A stretch of 64,000 bases of DNA from Hyperoplus lanceolatus. Lineage: Eukaryota; Chordata; Actinopteri; Uranoscopiformes; Ammodytidae. Below are positions 35,455 through 48,490 of this stretch, piece by piece (the stretch's first letter is position 1; every line of letters starts with the position of its first letter). Made by a program: the position numbers and the translations under genes. A model generated the notes under the pieces. That model made no database searches. It was given only the letters and a program-made list of their open reading frames with translations, and was not told where the DNA came from. Location: assembly GCA_026929865.2 (NCBI GenBank), contig CM049403.1:10223501-10287500 (forward strand). Direction: 5' to 3'.

Positions 35455-38400
35455 TTAACCCTGTAACCGCACTAGTCCGTCTGCGTACTGAAACTGGTCA
35501 CTGTTTTCGTACTCCAGCATGTCCAGAGCGACCTCACAGCTCTCCTTGACGACACGCTCTCCGTCGGCGCGGTACTGCTGCAGCACGGCCAGACACTCGT
35601 CTCTGCCGATGGAGCCCAGAGCCTCGGCCGCCTCGTGTCGCACCATGGGGCTCTCTCCAGAGCGCTCCAGGGCCGCACGCAGCGCCGGGATGGCTGCAGG
35701 GTGCTGCATCTGACCCAGGACATAGCCGATCTCATGACGGAACAGAGCACTGGAGCACTGCAGGCCTGGAACATGAAGATGGTTTTTATAAGAAAAAGGT
35801 TTATGCTGTGGTGGTCAAACAAGGGCTCTTATCTTTACAGTGCACCCAAGAGTTCAGCTTCTTGGAAGATGTTCTAGAGTTCACCTAGGTTAGTGCTTGA
35901 ACATAGGCAAACTAGGTCTAATGCACTGGATGTAAATGGATAACCATTCTGGGGATTATATACATCATCTACCAACTAATGATAAAAACTAGGATGAGAC
36001 TCATAACTGGGGCACCTTTTTAGTATACAGGTTAACAGATGAATCTCTGGAGCAAATGCCATTGAAGACAAGACAAGGATCAAAAGGTGTGTAGAGTTGA
36101 AAGAAACTAAAAATATCGTTATTTAAGATTATTAAAAAGATTAAAATGTCCAGAAGCAACAGAGAGGAAACTACACAAGCAGTGGGTATCTTCAGTCCCT
36201 ATGCCGTCAACGTTTGCTCAGTAGCTTGCCTAAATCTGACTTATGTTTTGATGTGATCATCCTCCCTTGGAACCATGTGACTGAGACTCACTGACTCAGC
36301 AGTGCCCAAATGTTCAGTAAGTTATTGCCTATATGTTAATAGGAATCCTTACATTTTTTAAATTTTTATAGGGACCAGAATACATACTGAAGGAAAAAAT
36401 TCTGTCTCTGTTGGACAAATCATGTGATGGTGAAAGTGTAACAAAAAGTATGCTTTAATACACCCAACAAAAATATAAACGCAACACTTTTGTTTTTGCT
36501 CCCATTTTTCATGAGATGGACTTAAAGATCTAAAATTCATTCCAGATACACAATATTACCATTTCTCTCAAACATTGTTCACAAATCTGTCTAAATGTGT
36601 GATAGTGAGCACTTCTGCTTTGCTGAGATAATCCATCCCACCTCACAGGTGTGCCACATCAAGATGCTGATCTGACATCATGATTAGTGCACAGGTGTGC
36701 CTTAGACTGTCCACAATAAAAGGCCACTCTGAAATGTGCATTTTTTTTGCTTTATTGGGGATCTGGGGACTCACAACCAGTCAGTATCTGGTGTGACCAC
36801 CATTTGCCTCATGCAGTTCAACACATCTTCTTCGCATAGAGTTTATCAGATTGTCAATGGTGGCCTGTGGAATGTTGGTCCACTCCTATTCAATGGCTGT
36901 GCGAAGTTGCTGGATATTAGTGGGAAGTGGTACACGCTGTCGTATACGCCGGTCAAGCACATCCCAAACATGCTCAATGGGTGACATGTCCGATGAGTAT
37001 GCTGGCCATGCAAGAACTGGGACATTTTCAGCTTCCAATAATTGTGTACAGATCCTTGCAACATGGGGCCGTGCATTATCTTGCTGAAACGTGAGGTGAT
37101 GTTCATGGACGTATGGCACAACAATGGGCCTCAGGATCTCATCACAGTATCTCTGTGCATTCAAAATGCCATCAATAAAATGCACCTGTGTTCTTCGTCC
37201 ATAACAGCTGCCTGCCCATACCATAACCCCACCACCACCATGGGCCACTCGATCCACAACATTGACATCAGCAAAGTGCTCACCCACACGACGCCACACA
37301 CGCTGTCTGCCATCTGCCCTGAACAATGTAAACCGAGATTCATCCGTGAAGAGAACACCTCTCCAACGTGCCAGACGCCATCGAATGTGAGCATTTGCCC
37401 ACTCAAGTCTGTTACGGCGACGAGCTGGAGTCAGGTCAAGACCCCGATGAGGACGACGAGCATGCAGTTGAGCTTCCCTGAGACGGTTTCTGACAGTTTG
37501 TGCAGAAATTGTTTGGTTATGCAAACCAATTGTTTCAGCAGCTGTCTCAGTGGCTGGTCTCAGACGATCTTGGAGGTGAACCTGCTGGATGTGGAGGTCC
37601 TGGGCTGGTGTGGTTACACGTGGTCTGCGGTTGTGAGGCCGGTTGGATGTACTGCCATATTCTCTGAAACGCCTTTGGAGACGGCTTATGGTGGAGAAAT
37701 GAACATTCAATGCACGAGCAACAGATCTGGTTGACATTCCTGCTGTCAGCATGCCAATTGCACGCTCCCTCAATGCTTGTGGCATCTGTGGCATTTTGCT
37801 GTGAGACAAAACTGCACATTTCAGGGTGGCCTTTTATTGTGGACAGTGTAAGGCACACCTGTGCACTAATCATGATGTCAGATCAGCATCTTGATGTAGC
37901 ACACCTGTGAGGTGGGATGGATTATCTTAGCAAAGCAGAAGTGCTCACTATCACACATTTAGACATATTTGTGAACAATGTTTGAGAGAAATGGTAATAT
38001 TGTGTATCTGGAATGAATTTTAGATCTTTAAGTCCATCTCATGATTTCCGGTTGAGTGAACGCTGGCGCAATTAGCAGCCGCTGCTCTCCGGTTCCTTTA
38101 ACTGTTTTTAACTGCTTTAATTGTTTTTTAACCGTTGCCCATTGACTCCGCTACTGCAAGTGATCTTTTGCATCTATTGACTCTTGCTAGATTTTATTCT
38201 GTTACCCAGCGTGTGTTTTAGCCTGGACTAGCATTACCTGTTGCACTGGGCTGTTGGGCTGCCCTCACCTCCGCTGCCTGAAGTCTCCCCCTGGATTATC
38301 AACAATGCTGATCGACAAGCGTTTTGTGTGGTATGTGCTCAGCTGACTTCCCTGTCATTCATATTCAATCTCGACAGGCAGTACTCCAATACACAGCCGC

Positions 38401-41400
38401 TGAGTTCCTGCAGCTACGTTTCCACCTGCCCGATCCACCACCGGCTTTCCACCGCCACAATTTCCTCGGCCATACTGTCGGAAATATGTTCACCGCGGTC
38501 CCGACGGAGCTTCCACATCGACGACACAACCAGATCCATTCCTTCTGGTCCTCTTTCGTCATCCCCAGGAATCACCGGACGAAAGTGACCGCAGTGTGTT
38601 AACCAGCCTAGCCAGGTCGGCTAACAACAACAACAACAACAACACCAAACACCAACACAACGACGTCAACTTCGGCCTATTCAACATCCGCTCTCTTAGA
38701 GCAAGGGTCCTCTCGTCCAGGAGCTTCTTACTGACCGTAAGCTTGATTTCCTCTGCTTAACTGAAACTTGGCAACAGCCTAATGACTTTTCACAACTGAA
38801 CGATTCCACTCCTCCCGGGTTTGTTTATCCTGTCAACCCCGTGTTCCGGCGAGGAGGTGGTCTGCGATAATATATCGCGAGAATTGCAAAGTCTCGCCGT
38901 CTCTGAACCTGCTCATCCCTCATTTGAATCTATTGCTATTCAACTGAAGGGCCCTACCCCTACTATAGTTGCCACTGTCTATCGCCCACCTAAGCATACT
39001 AGTGATTTTATAAATGAATTTGCTGCTTTTACTAACCATTCTCCTCACTCTCACCCAACATAATATTACTAGGGGACTTCAACATACACATGGACACCAT
39101 CAGTAATCCCCTCACAAGGGAATTCACATCCTGCCTGGATAGTTTTGGTCTGCAGCAACACATTCATTTCCCCACTCATTCAAAAGGACATATTCTGGAC
39201 TTGGTCTGTTGTTCTGGTGTCACTCCGCTGGACTGTACTGCTGCTGAACTCCCCATTTCCGACCACATGTTTATTTCTTTTACTGTCAACCTTACACTTT
39301 CCATTACAAATCTGCCACGTGTTATTTCATTTCGCAACATTAAGGACATTAATTTAAATACACTCTCTACTGGTATCAACTCCCTCCCCAGCACTGACAG
39401 TCTGTCCTCCACAGATGATCTGGTTTCACATTACAACAATAGTCTTCATGATCTTTTCAACACCCTGGCTCCCCTTAAATCCCGCTCTGTTTCCTTCACT
39501 CATTCTGCCCCATGGTATACCACTGAACTACGCAAACTCAAGGAGAAAGGCCGTCAACTGGAACGCCTGTGCAAGAAAACTGGACTTGTCACCATTTCAC
39601 ACAACATCCTCCTTGACAGACTGGCCTCCATTGGTATCACTGACACACCCCTGCACTGGTTTAAATCATATCTCTCCGGCCGCACTCAGTTCATCCAACT
39701 CAAAACTTTCAAATCCCAGTCACTTCCAGTCACTACCGTGTTCCCAGGGTTCTGTCCTAGGCCCCTCCTGTTCATCATCTATCTACTCCCCTTGGCCATA
39801 TTTTCCGTAAATTCAACATCCATTTTCACTGCTACGCGGATGACACCCAGCTCTACATATCCACCAAGCCCACTTCTACCCTTCCTCCCACCTCCCTCTC
39901 CGATTGCCTACAAGAAATAAAATCCTGGTTCACCTGCAACTTCCTCAAACTCAACAGCAATAAAACAGAAATTTCCTCATGCACCAAATCAACCCTCACA
40001 AAACCAGACAGCTTTTCCATCACTATCGACAACACCTCAGTCTCCCCCTCCCCTCAGGTTAAGAGTCTGGGTGTCATCCTTGACAGCACACTATCATTCC
40101 AAGCACACATCAATAACATCACCAGGTCTGCCTATTACCATCTCCGCAACATCAACCGCCCCGCCCATCCCTCACACCCCATAGCACAGCCATCTTGGTT
40201 CACACCCTGGTCACTTCCCGCATTGATTATTGTAACCCCTCCTCTTCGGTCTCCCCTCAAGTCCATCCGTAAACTCCAACTGGTCCAGAACTCTGCGCCG
40301 TATCATCACCAGAACCCCTCCATTAATCACATCACTCCTGTCCTTCAGCAGCTTCACTGGCTCCGGTCAAAACCCGCATCCACTACAAGATTCTGCTCCT
40401 CACCTTCAAGGCCCTCCACAACCTCGCCCCTCCATACATCTGTGAACTCCTACACATCAACACCCCCACCCGCACCTCCGGTCCTCCTCTTCCACTCAAC
40501 TTACTGTTCCACCCGTCCGTCTGGTTACCATGGGGTCCAGGGCATTCAGCCGATCTGCCCCCCACCTCTGGAATGCCCTCACACCTGTCATCCGTAACTC
40601 CGACACTCTTTCCACATTCAAGACCCATCTAAAAACCCATCTTTTCAAACTGTCATATTCCATATAATTCATTGTCTACCACCCATCTCACCACCCCTGT
40701 GTAAATTGTTTTAATGTGTCTTGTTCTTGTTTTTTATCATTGTTGATTTTGTTTTTTAACTATGCCCTGTAAGGTGACCTTGGGTGCTTTGAAAGGCGCC
40801 CTCAAATAAAATGAATTATTATTATTATTATTATCTCATGAAAAATGGGAGCAAAAACAAAAGTGTTGCGTTTATATTTTTGTTGAGTGTATGTGTGTCT
40901 TACCGTCTCCCAGAGCCAGCGCAGCCTCCTCGTTGCCCAGGTTACGCAGGGCAAACATGGCGCGGTAGCGTTCAAAGAGCGGCAGACTCTCATCCAGCAA
41001 GGTGGAGCGCAGCTCAGGCACACTCTTCCTCACTGCTGGAGGGGCGGGGTCTACAGAGCAGTACGGGTTCTTATCTGTATCATCTAACTGTTTGTCTTTT
41101 CCACTCTGAAGCCACTCCAAACGACGGACAGCCAACTGACACGTTTCTGCAACCTGTAGAGAAGCACAGGGGCGACGATGACACCTTCAACAGGTTTTTT
41201 GCCTAATACACGTTTTGGTTTCAGGCATGTGTCTTTATTTACACACGGACATACCACATCATTAGTACTTAGTATTTTCAAAGTCTACAAAATACTAAAG
41301 AAGCGCTAGTTCCGCTGACCTAAAATCGAATGTTAATTCTTTTAAATTACTCTGGGAAAAATACTAGATAATTGTGTTCTTTTGCATATTTACTTCCTGC

Positions 41401-43336
41401 AGTTGAAATGATATCTGATGCAGTGTGAGGGTATTTATTGGCCTGATACCACTGCATTTATAGTTATAGGCCAAGTGGTCTTACCTCTATGACAGGATCC
41501 TGACTATACTCTTTCAGTAAGTCCAGAACCGCAAGATCACCAATTGCTCCCAGAGCTTCTCCTAAAGACAGGGACACACAGTCAGAGTGTTATCATTACA
41601 AAGATAATACATGATTATAATACATGACAAGATAATACATGATTTTTTATGTGATCCTATGCTGTTACAATAACACAATCTTTCTATCTTGTACACATTC
41701 TCCACTTTTTACAAAGGTTGTCTGGCTGGTTAGGAATGGTCATTTTATTGTTTGTGAATATGGATGGGGGGTTGGAGAGGCAGCTCACTAACAGATGTAA
41801 AATTCTAAGTGCATGTGTGTGCATGCAGGGGACATTTAAGTGAAATGCTTCATGTAAATTATGATTTACTTTTTATAAAAACAGCTGGATGGAAACCCAA
41901 CTTCTGACTGAGGATTGAGCAGATTCATGGCATTTGACAGCAATCGTGCAAGTTTGTGTTCTGTTTGTTCAACAGGTGTTTGATTAATTGCTAATTATAG
42001 TAGGGCTGTCACAATCCTGACATTTTATTGGATGATAAATTGACAAACAATTAACTATTTAATTATGTTTATTTTATGCCGCACTGCTGTGTGGTTTGGC
42101 TTTGCATCCAGGGGCCTATATCTATGTCCCAAAAGACTGCAACAAAGTCATCATCATCATAAGTAGGTTTTCACTTTTTTTGTGCAGACATGTAGTTTTA
42201 TGGACAGTCTTTGTGAAGAGGATTTGCTCTTGAATAACTATTATGTGAATAAATAAATGTCTGTCTGGGAAACAGAAAAATCCGTATCAGATGTATTCAG
42301 CCACGTGTCTGTGCCTTATTGTGCATTATGCTCTAAGAATTACCTGCACACATGTGTGATTATTTAAAAATGCACACAATCCACCACATGCTGTATGGTA
42401 GAGGTATTGCCTAAAGCATGAGCATACTCACTTATGTGTACATTTAGTGCACACAGACTTTTCTTTATTCCTTCTTATCCCCCCATAGTGAGTGTGAGTG
42501 TGTGTGTGTGTGTATACCTGCTTCATGCCTGACCATGGGTTCTTGCTGTGTGTCTTTGAGTACAGCAGTCAAAGGTGGTATGGCGTGTCTGTCCTGCATC
42601 TGTCCCAGACAGTAGGCCAGCTCATGCTTCAGCAGGGCAGACTCATCAGTGAAGGCCTTGCTGATCCATTCTACAGCTTCAGCACCTGACACAAAGATTA
42701 TTCATCTTAAATCAGTTCACACACAATACAAGATGTTACACAGAGTCCCTGCTGTGTTCATCCTGAAGACCAAATTGTTTTGAGGATTTTTTTAATACAC
42801 ATCATAACTAAAAGTCATTTAAAAAGTTGTTCCCCCTATAAGAGTTAAAATTCTAAAACAGTTAACTGCCTGAATACATATCAACAGGTCAATGCCAACA
42901 AACCGTCATCAACGCTTTGACCGTCCTGGATATTTTATTATTATTATTTTAACTGGATATGTTATTCATTACAATACATATGTTGTCACAGGCATTCATA
43001 GGTATAATGACCAAATTATGAATATACATTTAGTATCAATCGGCTCCATGTTCTGAACTGAAATATCTTAACCTAAAAAAGGCAGTATAAAAAAAGGGCT
43101 GACCACTGCTATGTAGACCTGATCAGAGCAGAAATTATTGTTAATGATAAAAACACATGTTCACTCTTTCATGAATAGTAGTGTGAGGCAAAGTGTAGTT
43201 CATGTGTTGTGTGCTGTTGACATGTGTTACCTCCCAGGTTCTTCAGGGTGAACAAGGCTCTGAACCGCCGGGTCAGGTCCAGTCCTGGGTCCACCAGGAT
43301 CTGTCCTACTGCCGACACATCCTCAACACTGGCCAT
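35455..43336 (-). CDS. dohh: Deoxyhypusine hydroxylase (HEAT-repeat di-iron enzyme)
   Basis: Completes hypusine formation on translation factor eIF5A by hydroxylating deoxyhypusine. Coding exons: 43336-43231, 42685-42518, 41561-41485, 41153-40904, 35765-35455. All are GT-AG with phases 1,1,1(GAG|V after exon 3 is phase 0),1 resolving to one frame of 303 residues (human 302). The all-helical HEAT-like repeats form two halves, each with two His-Glu iron ligand pairs. These are visible as KHELAY (H56/E57), RHEAGEA (H89/E90), RHEIGY (H211/E212) and RHEAAEA (H244/E245), and all are intact. The ATG ([12 protein letters not shown]) lies four bases after an acceptor, so an untranslated first exon is expected upstream. 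The fourth intron is 5.1 kb because of a Tc1/L2 insertion. Confidence 0.97.
36781..37809 (-). pseudogene. Tc1-type transposase with one premature stop
   Basis: The frame starts at 37809 ([11 protein letters not shown]) and carries an N-terminal paired-like helix-turn-helix region ([20 protein letters not shown]). A DDE catalytic core follows, with Asp in FTDESRF, Asp in QQDNARPH and Glu in SPIEHVWD, with 34 residues between the last two. This DD34E spacing defines Tc1. A TAG at 36886-36888 cuts the protein at 307 residues. Downstream the same frame stays open for about 34 codons to a natural-looking stop at 36781-36783, for a total near 342 codons, the usual Tc1 length. No frameshift is seen. 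Confidence 0.9.
38044..40832 (+). mobile_element. L2-type LINE inserted into the Tc1 inverted repeat
   Basis: Flanked on both sides by ATCTCATGA (38035-38043 and 40829-40840 area), which is the interrupted Tc1 sequence, so it acts as a target duplication. The 5' part (38044-38700) is GC-rich. An endonuclease-like region follows ([19 protein letters not shown]; about 38790-39540), then reverse-transcriptase segments ([36 protein letters not shown] in a shifted frame) and the C-terminal region ([16 protein letters not shown]). The 3' end is CAAATAAAATGAATTATTAT with (ATT)n. Several frameshifts and an internal deletion make it inactive. Confidence 0.9.
40813..40832 (+). repeat. (ATT)n 3' tail of the L2 element
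   Basis: Short ATT units at the 3' end, as is usual for L2-type LINEs. Confidence 0.85.
42498..42517. repeat. Short (GT)n abutting the dohh exon 2 donor
   Basis: On the transcript strand the donor reads GTATAC followed directly by (AC)n. Confidence 0.8.
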
Positions 43337-44192
43337 ACTGCTGCACAGGGAGACAGTGTTTGTTTGACTGATGTGCAAATGGCATTATGGCCCTGTTGGC
43401 TGCTATTATCATCTTAACTTGCTGACTTCTTTAGTTTCTTCTGTGAGCAGTTACTCCCCTTATAATATTTCAAATTGATGTGAAAAGTATAACGTGCAGA
43501 AAATTAAGCAGGCAAGTATTTTGATAATGAATTTGTCATTTTAATATCATTCTCCTGTTTATCCTTAAGCTGCTTTTCCTCGTCTTGTACATTATCGTAT
43601 AATAATATGACAAATATATTCATAAAATAACATATGTTGTTAACAATTTAATCACAATTCCCTGTAATGCTTTACATGGGGAGGGGGATATTGAAGACAT
43701 CTTAACTATGGAATAGCATGTGGAATTAAGTAGTAAAGAAAAATAAAGAAAGTGTTAAACAAAGCAAAATGTGTTTTATATTTCAGACACTTCCAAGTAA
43801 CCAACTTTTGCTTCGATGAAAGTTCAGAAAAAACAACTATCATTTAATCGGTTTAGCTCTGACTGGGAGAGCTACACCAAGCTGACACATTCTATCGGCT
43901 TCAGTTTTCATTTACTATGTCTTTTCACCCTGGTTGTGTTCCACTCGACTGTTAATAAGAGGTGTAATAACAGCCACGTTTCAGGCTGCAGTGTTTGTTA
44001 CGTTACCAGCTGTGGTTATAAAAGGCTGACTGGGCTGAGGCTAACAGTTAGCTTCCTGAGTTAAACCTTCAATAATTTCAATTCAACATTGCCCAAACCT
44101 ATACAATAGGGATTCAATCATTACAACCCACGAAAGCAACACTTTTTGACTAGTTTCACTAACCTTTATGGTAAACGGGATGTATCACTCAC

Positions 44193-44280
44193 AAATATGA
44201 GCCTAGTCTGACTTGACTGCTGCTGCCGCTGCACGCGCTTCAGTCAAACCCACAACTTCCGCTTGCAACACGCTGTTCCG
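44193..44280 (-). promoter_or_regulatory. dohh: Probable untranslated first exon and promoter of dohh
   Basis: A minus-strand donor (ATATTTGTGAGTG) at about 44193 follows a GC-richer block (GCAGCGGCAGCAGCAG on the minus strand). It could splice to the acceptor at 43341 just before the dohh ATG. The upstream border is unknown. Confidence 0.4.
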
Positions 44281-46350
44281 GGAAAGATTTTCAGAATAAT
44301 TGTTTTTCTACACCCCAAGAAGAAGTCATACAAATTAAAGATGTCACTTTGGTGTTCAACAGATGTTTGAACTTCACACAATGCCAAAATGTAAAATTGA
44401 TCCAGGTCTGTGATTAAACTATAAAGGCATCATGTTTATATTAGGCTATAACAATTGCAAATCTCGTCTTATAATGTGCTTTGTGTGAACTGTGAACAAA
44501 AATGCCATAACCATGTAAATATATGATTTTTTTTAGTTCAACCAGGAATTCAGATTGAAAACCTATGACCCGGAATGGGTATTTGCAGTGCAAAAAAAGC
44601 CAAGTCAGAAATAAAAAAGACTTAAAAGCCAAAAATAAATAAAATATTTTAATTAGAAACTCAGCTAAATCTAAAAAATATATAAAAAATGACTGGCCCT
44701 GACTCCAGTTGCATTGCCAATGACTGCTGCTGTTACACTCTCTATGTGCTGTTATTGTTGTGCTAATGACAAATAAACATCTTGAATCTTAATTACTCAG
44801 CAGATGACAAAGGATGACGAGAATGGAAATAATTCTTTGACAAAAGCTTCCCTGATTATAGTGTTGGAGCAATTTTACATAGTGAGACCATTTCCAATTA
44901 CCTTTCAAATTATTGCTTTATTTTCCAGACATACTCTGGTGATACTGCTCTTGACCACAAGGTGGAGTTCTTTGCTCACTGTTGCACACTGAATCAATTG
45001 CTATGAGAGAGAGAAAAAAAGGCTCAAAATCTCCCTGACTTGCAACTTTCTGCTGCTGACAGTGGCCTCCTACTAGCCGAGCTCCTCCAAATCATAGGTT
45101 AGTCTTTTTTTTTAAAGATGGAAAAATATAGGCTATAGCTTCCGGATAAAAAGGAAATTGCTGCATTTGCAAGTTTCAAGCACATGATAGTCAATGCAAT
45201 AACTACCAGCACTGTCAGAGCCGCAGTCAGATTCTTCTTCAAGTTGAGGTGGAACAGGAAATGTCATAGAAAAAAAAGAGAAGCAGTAGAAGGGTTGTGT
45301 GTCAAACTCAAAGCCACAGGGCACAGGCTAACCTTTTCACCTCTCAAGGGAAGTGGGTATTTGTGAGTTTGGCCGTGTAGTTGTGATCAAAGTTGTCTTC
45401 CTTTTGTTATCTTGTTCCACTGAAAACGGTCTTCTGTCATTGCCTGAAAGAGGTTTTTTTTTTGCACAAACTTTTCCTTTTTTTTTTTTCAATCAAAATT
45501 GTAACTAGTGTAGTCGAGTGTGACACTGTGCTCTCATTTGCAGCCTGTCTGTCTTCGTCAGTTTCCGTCATACCCAATAAATGTGTCACCATTTGCTCAG
45601 TCGTCTTCTCTTGAACCTTTGAAAACGTGACTTTCCAGACACAGAAAAGGAACACCCTCTGCGTAGGCCTATATATTTTTTTTTACATATAAACTATACC
45701 ATTACTTTAACTGAGGGATTTCTTGTCATTGGTAATCCCCTACTTTTTTCTGCATTCATTTCCACTGGACTCAAACGTGGGACTTTTATCCCTGCACCAC
45801 ACTCTCCAGTTCTTCAAAGGCTTTTACAGTTAATTTGAAAAGCAAGTTCTTTATTTTTTATTTTTTAGTAATCCGAAACATGGAAGAGAAACTCGAGTGC
45901 CACATATAGTGTAAGTGTAAAATCCATGTGCGCTATTATGTGTCTACAAATGTCACAGTGATTCAAGAGAGGACAACATAACCCCCTCACTCTCAAGTCC
46001 AGCACTTTCTCCCCTACCTCTCCAGGTTACCATAGCAGCAGCGAGTGTGTGACAGTCATGTGAAAACGAAGCTGATTGGATTAAAATACTTTGTGTGATC
46101 AGGGGTCAGGAATACAGCGCATGTACTAAACACACATAGTCTGATTCAAACACCCACACCTCACTGCTCATTCGCAAACCAAGATAAGTGGAAAAAGTTG
46201 CAGTGCCTTTTTACATACAGCATTTATCAATTTTCAAGAAGAAAAACCCTGTGTGTTGTGCAGTGTTGCCAACTCATATTTCCCTATCTTGATTAAAGTT
46301 CCTGTTTGAAGACGCAGACTTAACCACAAGACCGCCCACCCCCCCCCCCC

Positions 46351-46381
<31 letters not shown>

Positions 46382-46828
46382 ACCGACGCCTTCTCTTGAC
46401 GTCTTGTGCAATCTTAAAGAAACAGGACATGTAAAAAAATGACATGACCTTGACCTTGACCTCCAGCCACTTTGCCTGGGAGCCACTGAACAGTCCTGTA
46501 TATAGGTTCTGACTCAGCAGGAGGGTTTCACTCATGTTTTCTGGCAAAGCGACCTCATCACATGAGCAGACAATGTGCTAACATGCAAATGTATCCACTG
46601 AACTTAACATATACAAACTCATTCATCGGTAAGCCACGCTCCAGACATGTTTGTAACTAAGAGGGTCTGCCCCGACTCTGCACTCTGACAGCTCTGTCTA
46701 CTCCCCTCAACGTCTGACAGGATGTGACAAGAAAAGAAAAACAGAAAAAGGCACCCTCAGACAATTAAACCAAGACACTAAAATCACTGACCTAGTTTGG
46801 ATCAGCATAGCACTAGTGCAACGCTGGG
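44281..46828. other. Gene-free stretch upstream of dohh
   Basis: AT-rich sequence without a recognisable gene. It contains a C29 run followed by (AC)n (46339-46382). The open frames are short and show no domain. Confidence 0.45.
46339..46382. repeat. C homopolymer (about 29) followed by (AC)n
   Basis: Directly visible low-complexity tract. Its length may be affected by assembly error. Confidence 0.9.
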
Positions 46829-47073
46829 TTAAAGGTACTACGAGGAATACTTTTAAATATTTCTGAAAAAATCTAATTTTTCCTCTGATGATCATAAATT
46901 ACATGTAACAACAAACGAGAACATCAGAATGCTATTTGTATATATTTTTTCTTTGTGCCTTTGTCATGGGTATGCTCCCCCAGGAACTACTGGCGTAGTA
47001 AAAAGGCTACAGCTTTTGTCAAAAGGGGGTGCAAAAATTAACACAAACTGAAAGTTCCTCGGAGCACCTTTAA
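46829..47073. mobile_element. TTAA-flanked short element (245 bp)
   Basis: The left end reads TTAAAGGTACTACGAGGAA; the right end, on the minus strand, reads TTAAAGGTGCTCCGAGGAA, with two mismatches in 19. The TTAA at both ends fits the target duplication of piggyBac- or Kolobok-type elements. There is no coding content. Confidence 0.75.
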
Positions 47074-48490
47074 CTCTACCCCGTAATCATCGGTTGTCAT
47101 GCACCTATGACATTAAAAACGGCAAAGGATACATGTTTTATTTTAAATCGCCAACAAATGGTGAGAGTTGATAATGTAAGTTTCAAAAGAGCTAGACTTA
47201 ATTTTAACAGTTCACAACCTTACCTGAGTCAGGTATCCGAGAAGCAATTTAAACAGGTCAAACAAGCTAATATCATCCAGCTCGCACGGCCGCTGTGACA
47301 ATGCTCACATTCTGATGCTATGACAGTATTACATTTACCATGTTGACCAACTTAGTTCAATGTGTCAGCATGCTAACATTAGCTAATTAGCACCAAATGC
47401 AAAGTAACCTAGAGCTGCGGTTAAGGGGAATGTCATGAAGCTATACTTCACCCAGAACCACAAATGTCTACTTCATGGTGGCGCCACAGAAAAAGTCAGA
47501 GGATCCCTAGAGTCATTGGGATTCCTCCTCTGGGCATCGTGAATGTCTGTACAAAATGCCATGACTATACATCAAATAGTTATTGGATATTCTAGTCTAG
47601 TCTTGATCAAATATTGCATTCATTCTTAAGTAATTTTCTACCCATATGAGTGCTCTATTAACCAAAATTGTTCCCAGTGGCTATATGAGGGTTTTGAATA
47701 ATCATCAAATGCAAATTCACAGAGTTAAAGAAATACAAAATAAAATCCCTGCAGATTTGAAAAAAAAAACGATTCTCTTGACCTCTGAATCCAAGAAATC
47801 AGTTTTTCTTCAGTCCTTCAGATAGAAATAACATATAATGAAGTGAAAAATACTCAGAATCTGATCAGATATCAGACTGCTATCATTTCCAACTGTACAT
47901 GTTGTAGTGTGGCAGGAAGGAGCAGTAAGATGTGGACCACAACAAGGGAAGCCATCTAGTCATCTACAGTATAAAGGCCATTATAAACCTATCCATCCCA
48001 TATCAAACCACGTCATCCCTATAGCCACTATGCCGTCTCTTCCCTGTCATCCTTCTCCTTCTAATCCAATCAGAATAAAGGGAAGCTGCGGAGACAGCAG
48101 CTGTACGGCAGGAGGAGAGGCTCATAAAACACAGAAGGCCGAAAAGAGGAAGTAAAGGAACCTATTGAGTTATTGCCCCCCAAACGTACACACCGGGTCC
48201 TGGGAAACTGGGAACTTCTCACAGGGGGGGTCGGCCTGGAGTGTTTTCCTCAGGACCTGCTCTGCCCACTGTGTATCCTTTATCACCTCATCATAGACCA
48301 ATGTCAATGATGACCTTTCACAAGTTGCCGTCATAATACAGCTTGAGTCTATGTTAAAAAATGGGGGGGGGGGGGGAAGAAAACACAGACCTTTAACTCT
48401 GTAATAAATCCATACAAATACAATTATCTTTTCCCGAGCTCTACAGATATACACAAATGTGACATTGATTTCTAATACAATCTAAAACAA
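47074..48490. other. Gene-free stretch
   Basis: No coding region recognised. A G-run (48363-48376) is present. Bases 48180-48330 contain a frame with protein-like composition but no identifiable family. Confidence 0.4.

Larger units (their letters stand above)
36461..40889 (-). mobile_element. Tc1-family DNA transposon, split by an L2 insertion
   Basis: Flanked by TA at 36459-36460 and 40890-40891. The terminal inverted repeats are about 280 bases long: 36461-36740 on the left; 37812-38043 plus 40833-40889 on the right, where the L2 element interrupts them. The arms are nearly identical. Outer ends read CACCCAACAAAAATATAAAC and, on the minus strand, CACTCAACAAAAATATAAAC. Without the L2, the element is about 1.6 kb. 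It sits in dohh intron 4. Confidence 0.93.

Noticed and set aside
37042-37734. 230-codon plus-strand frame within the Tc1 element
   Set aside because: Antisense shadow of the transposase, whose minus-strand frame carries the full catalytic signature.
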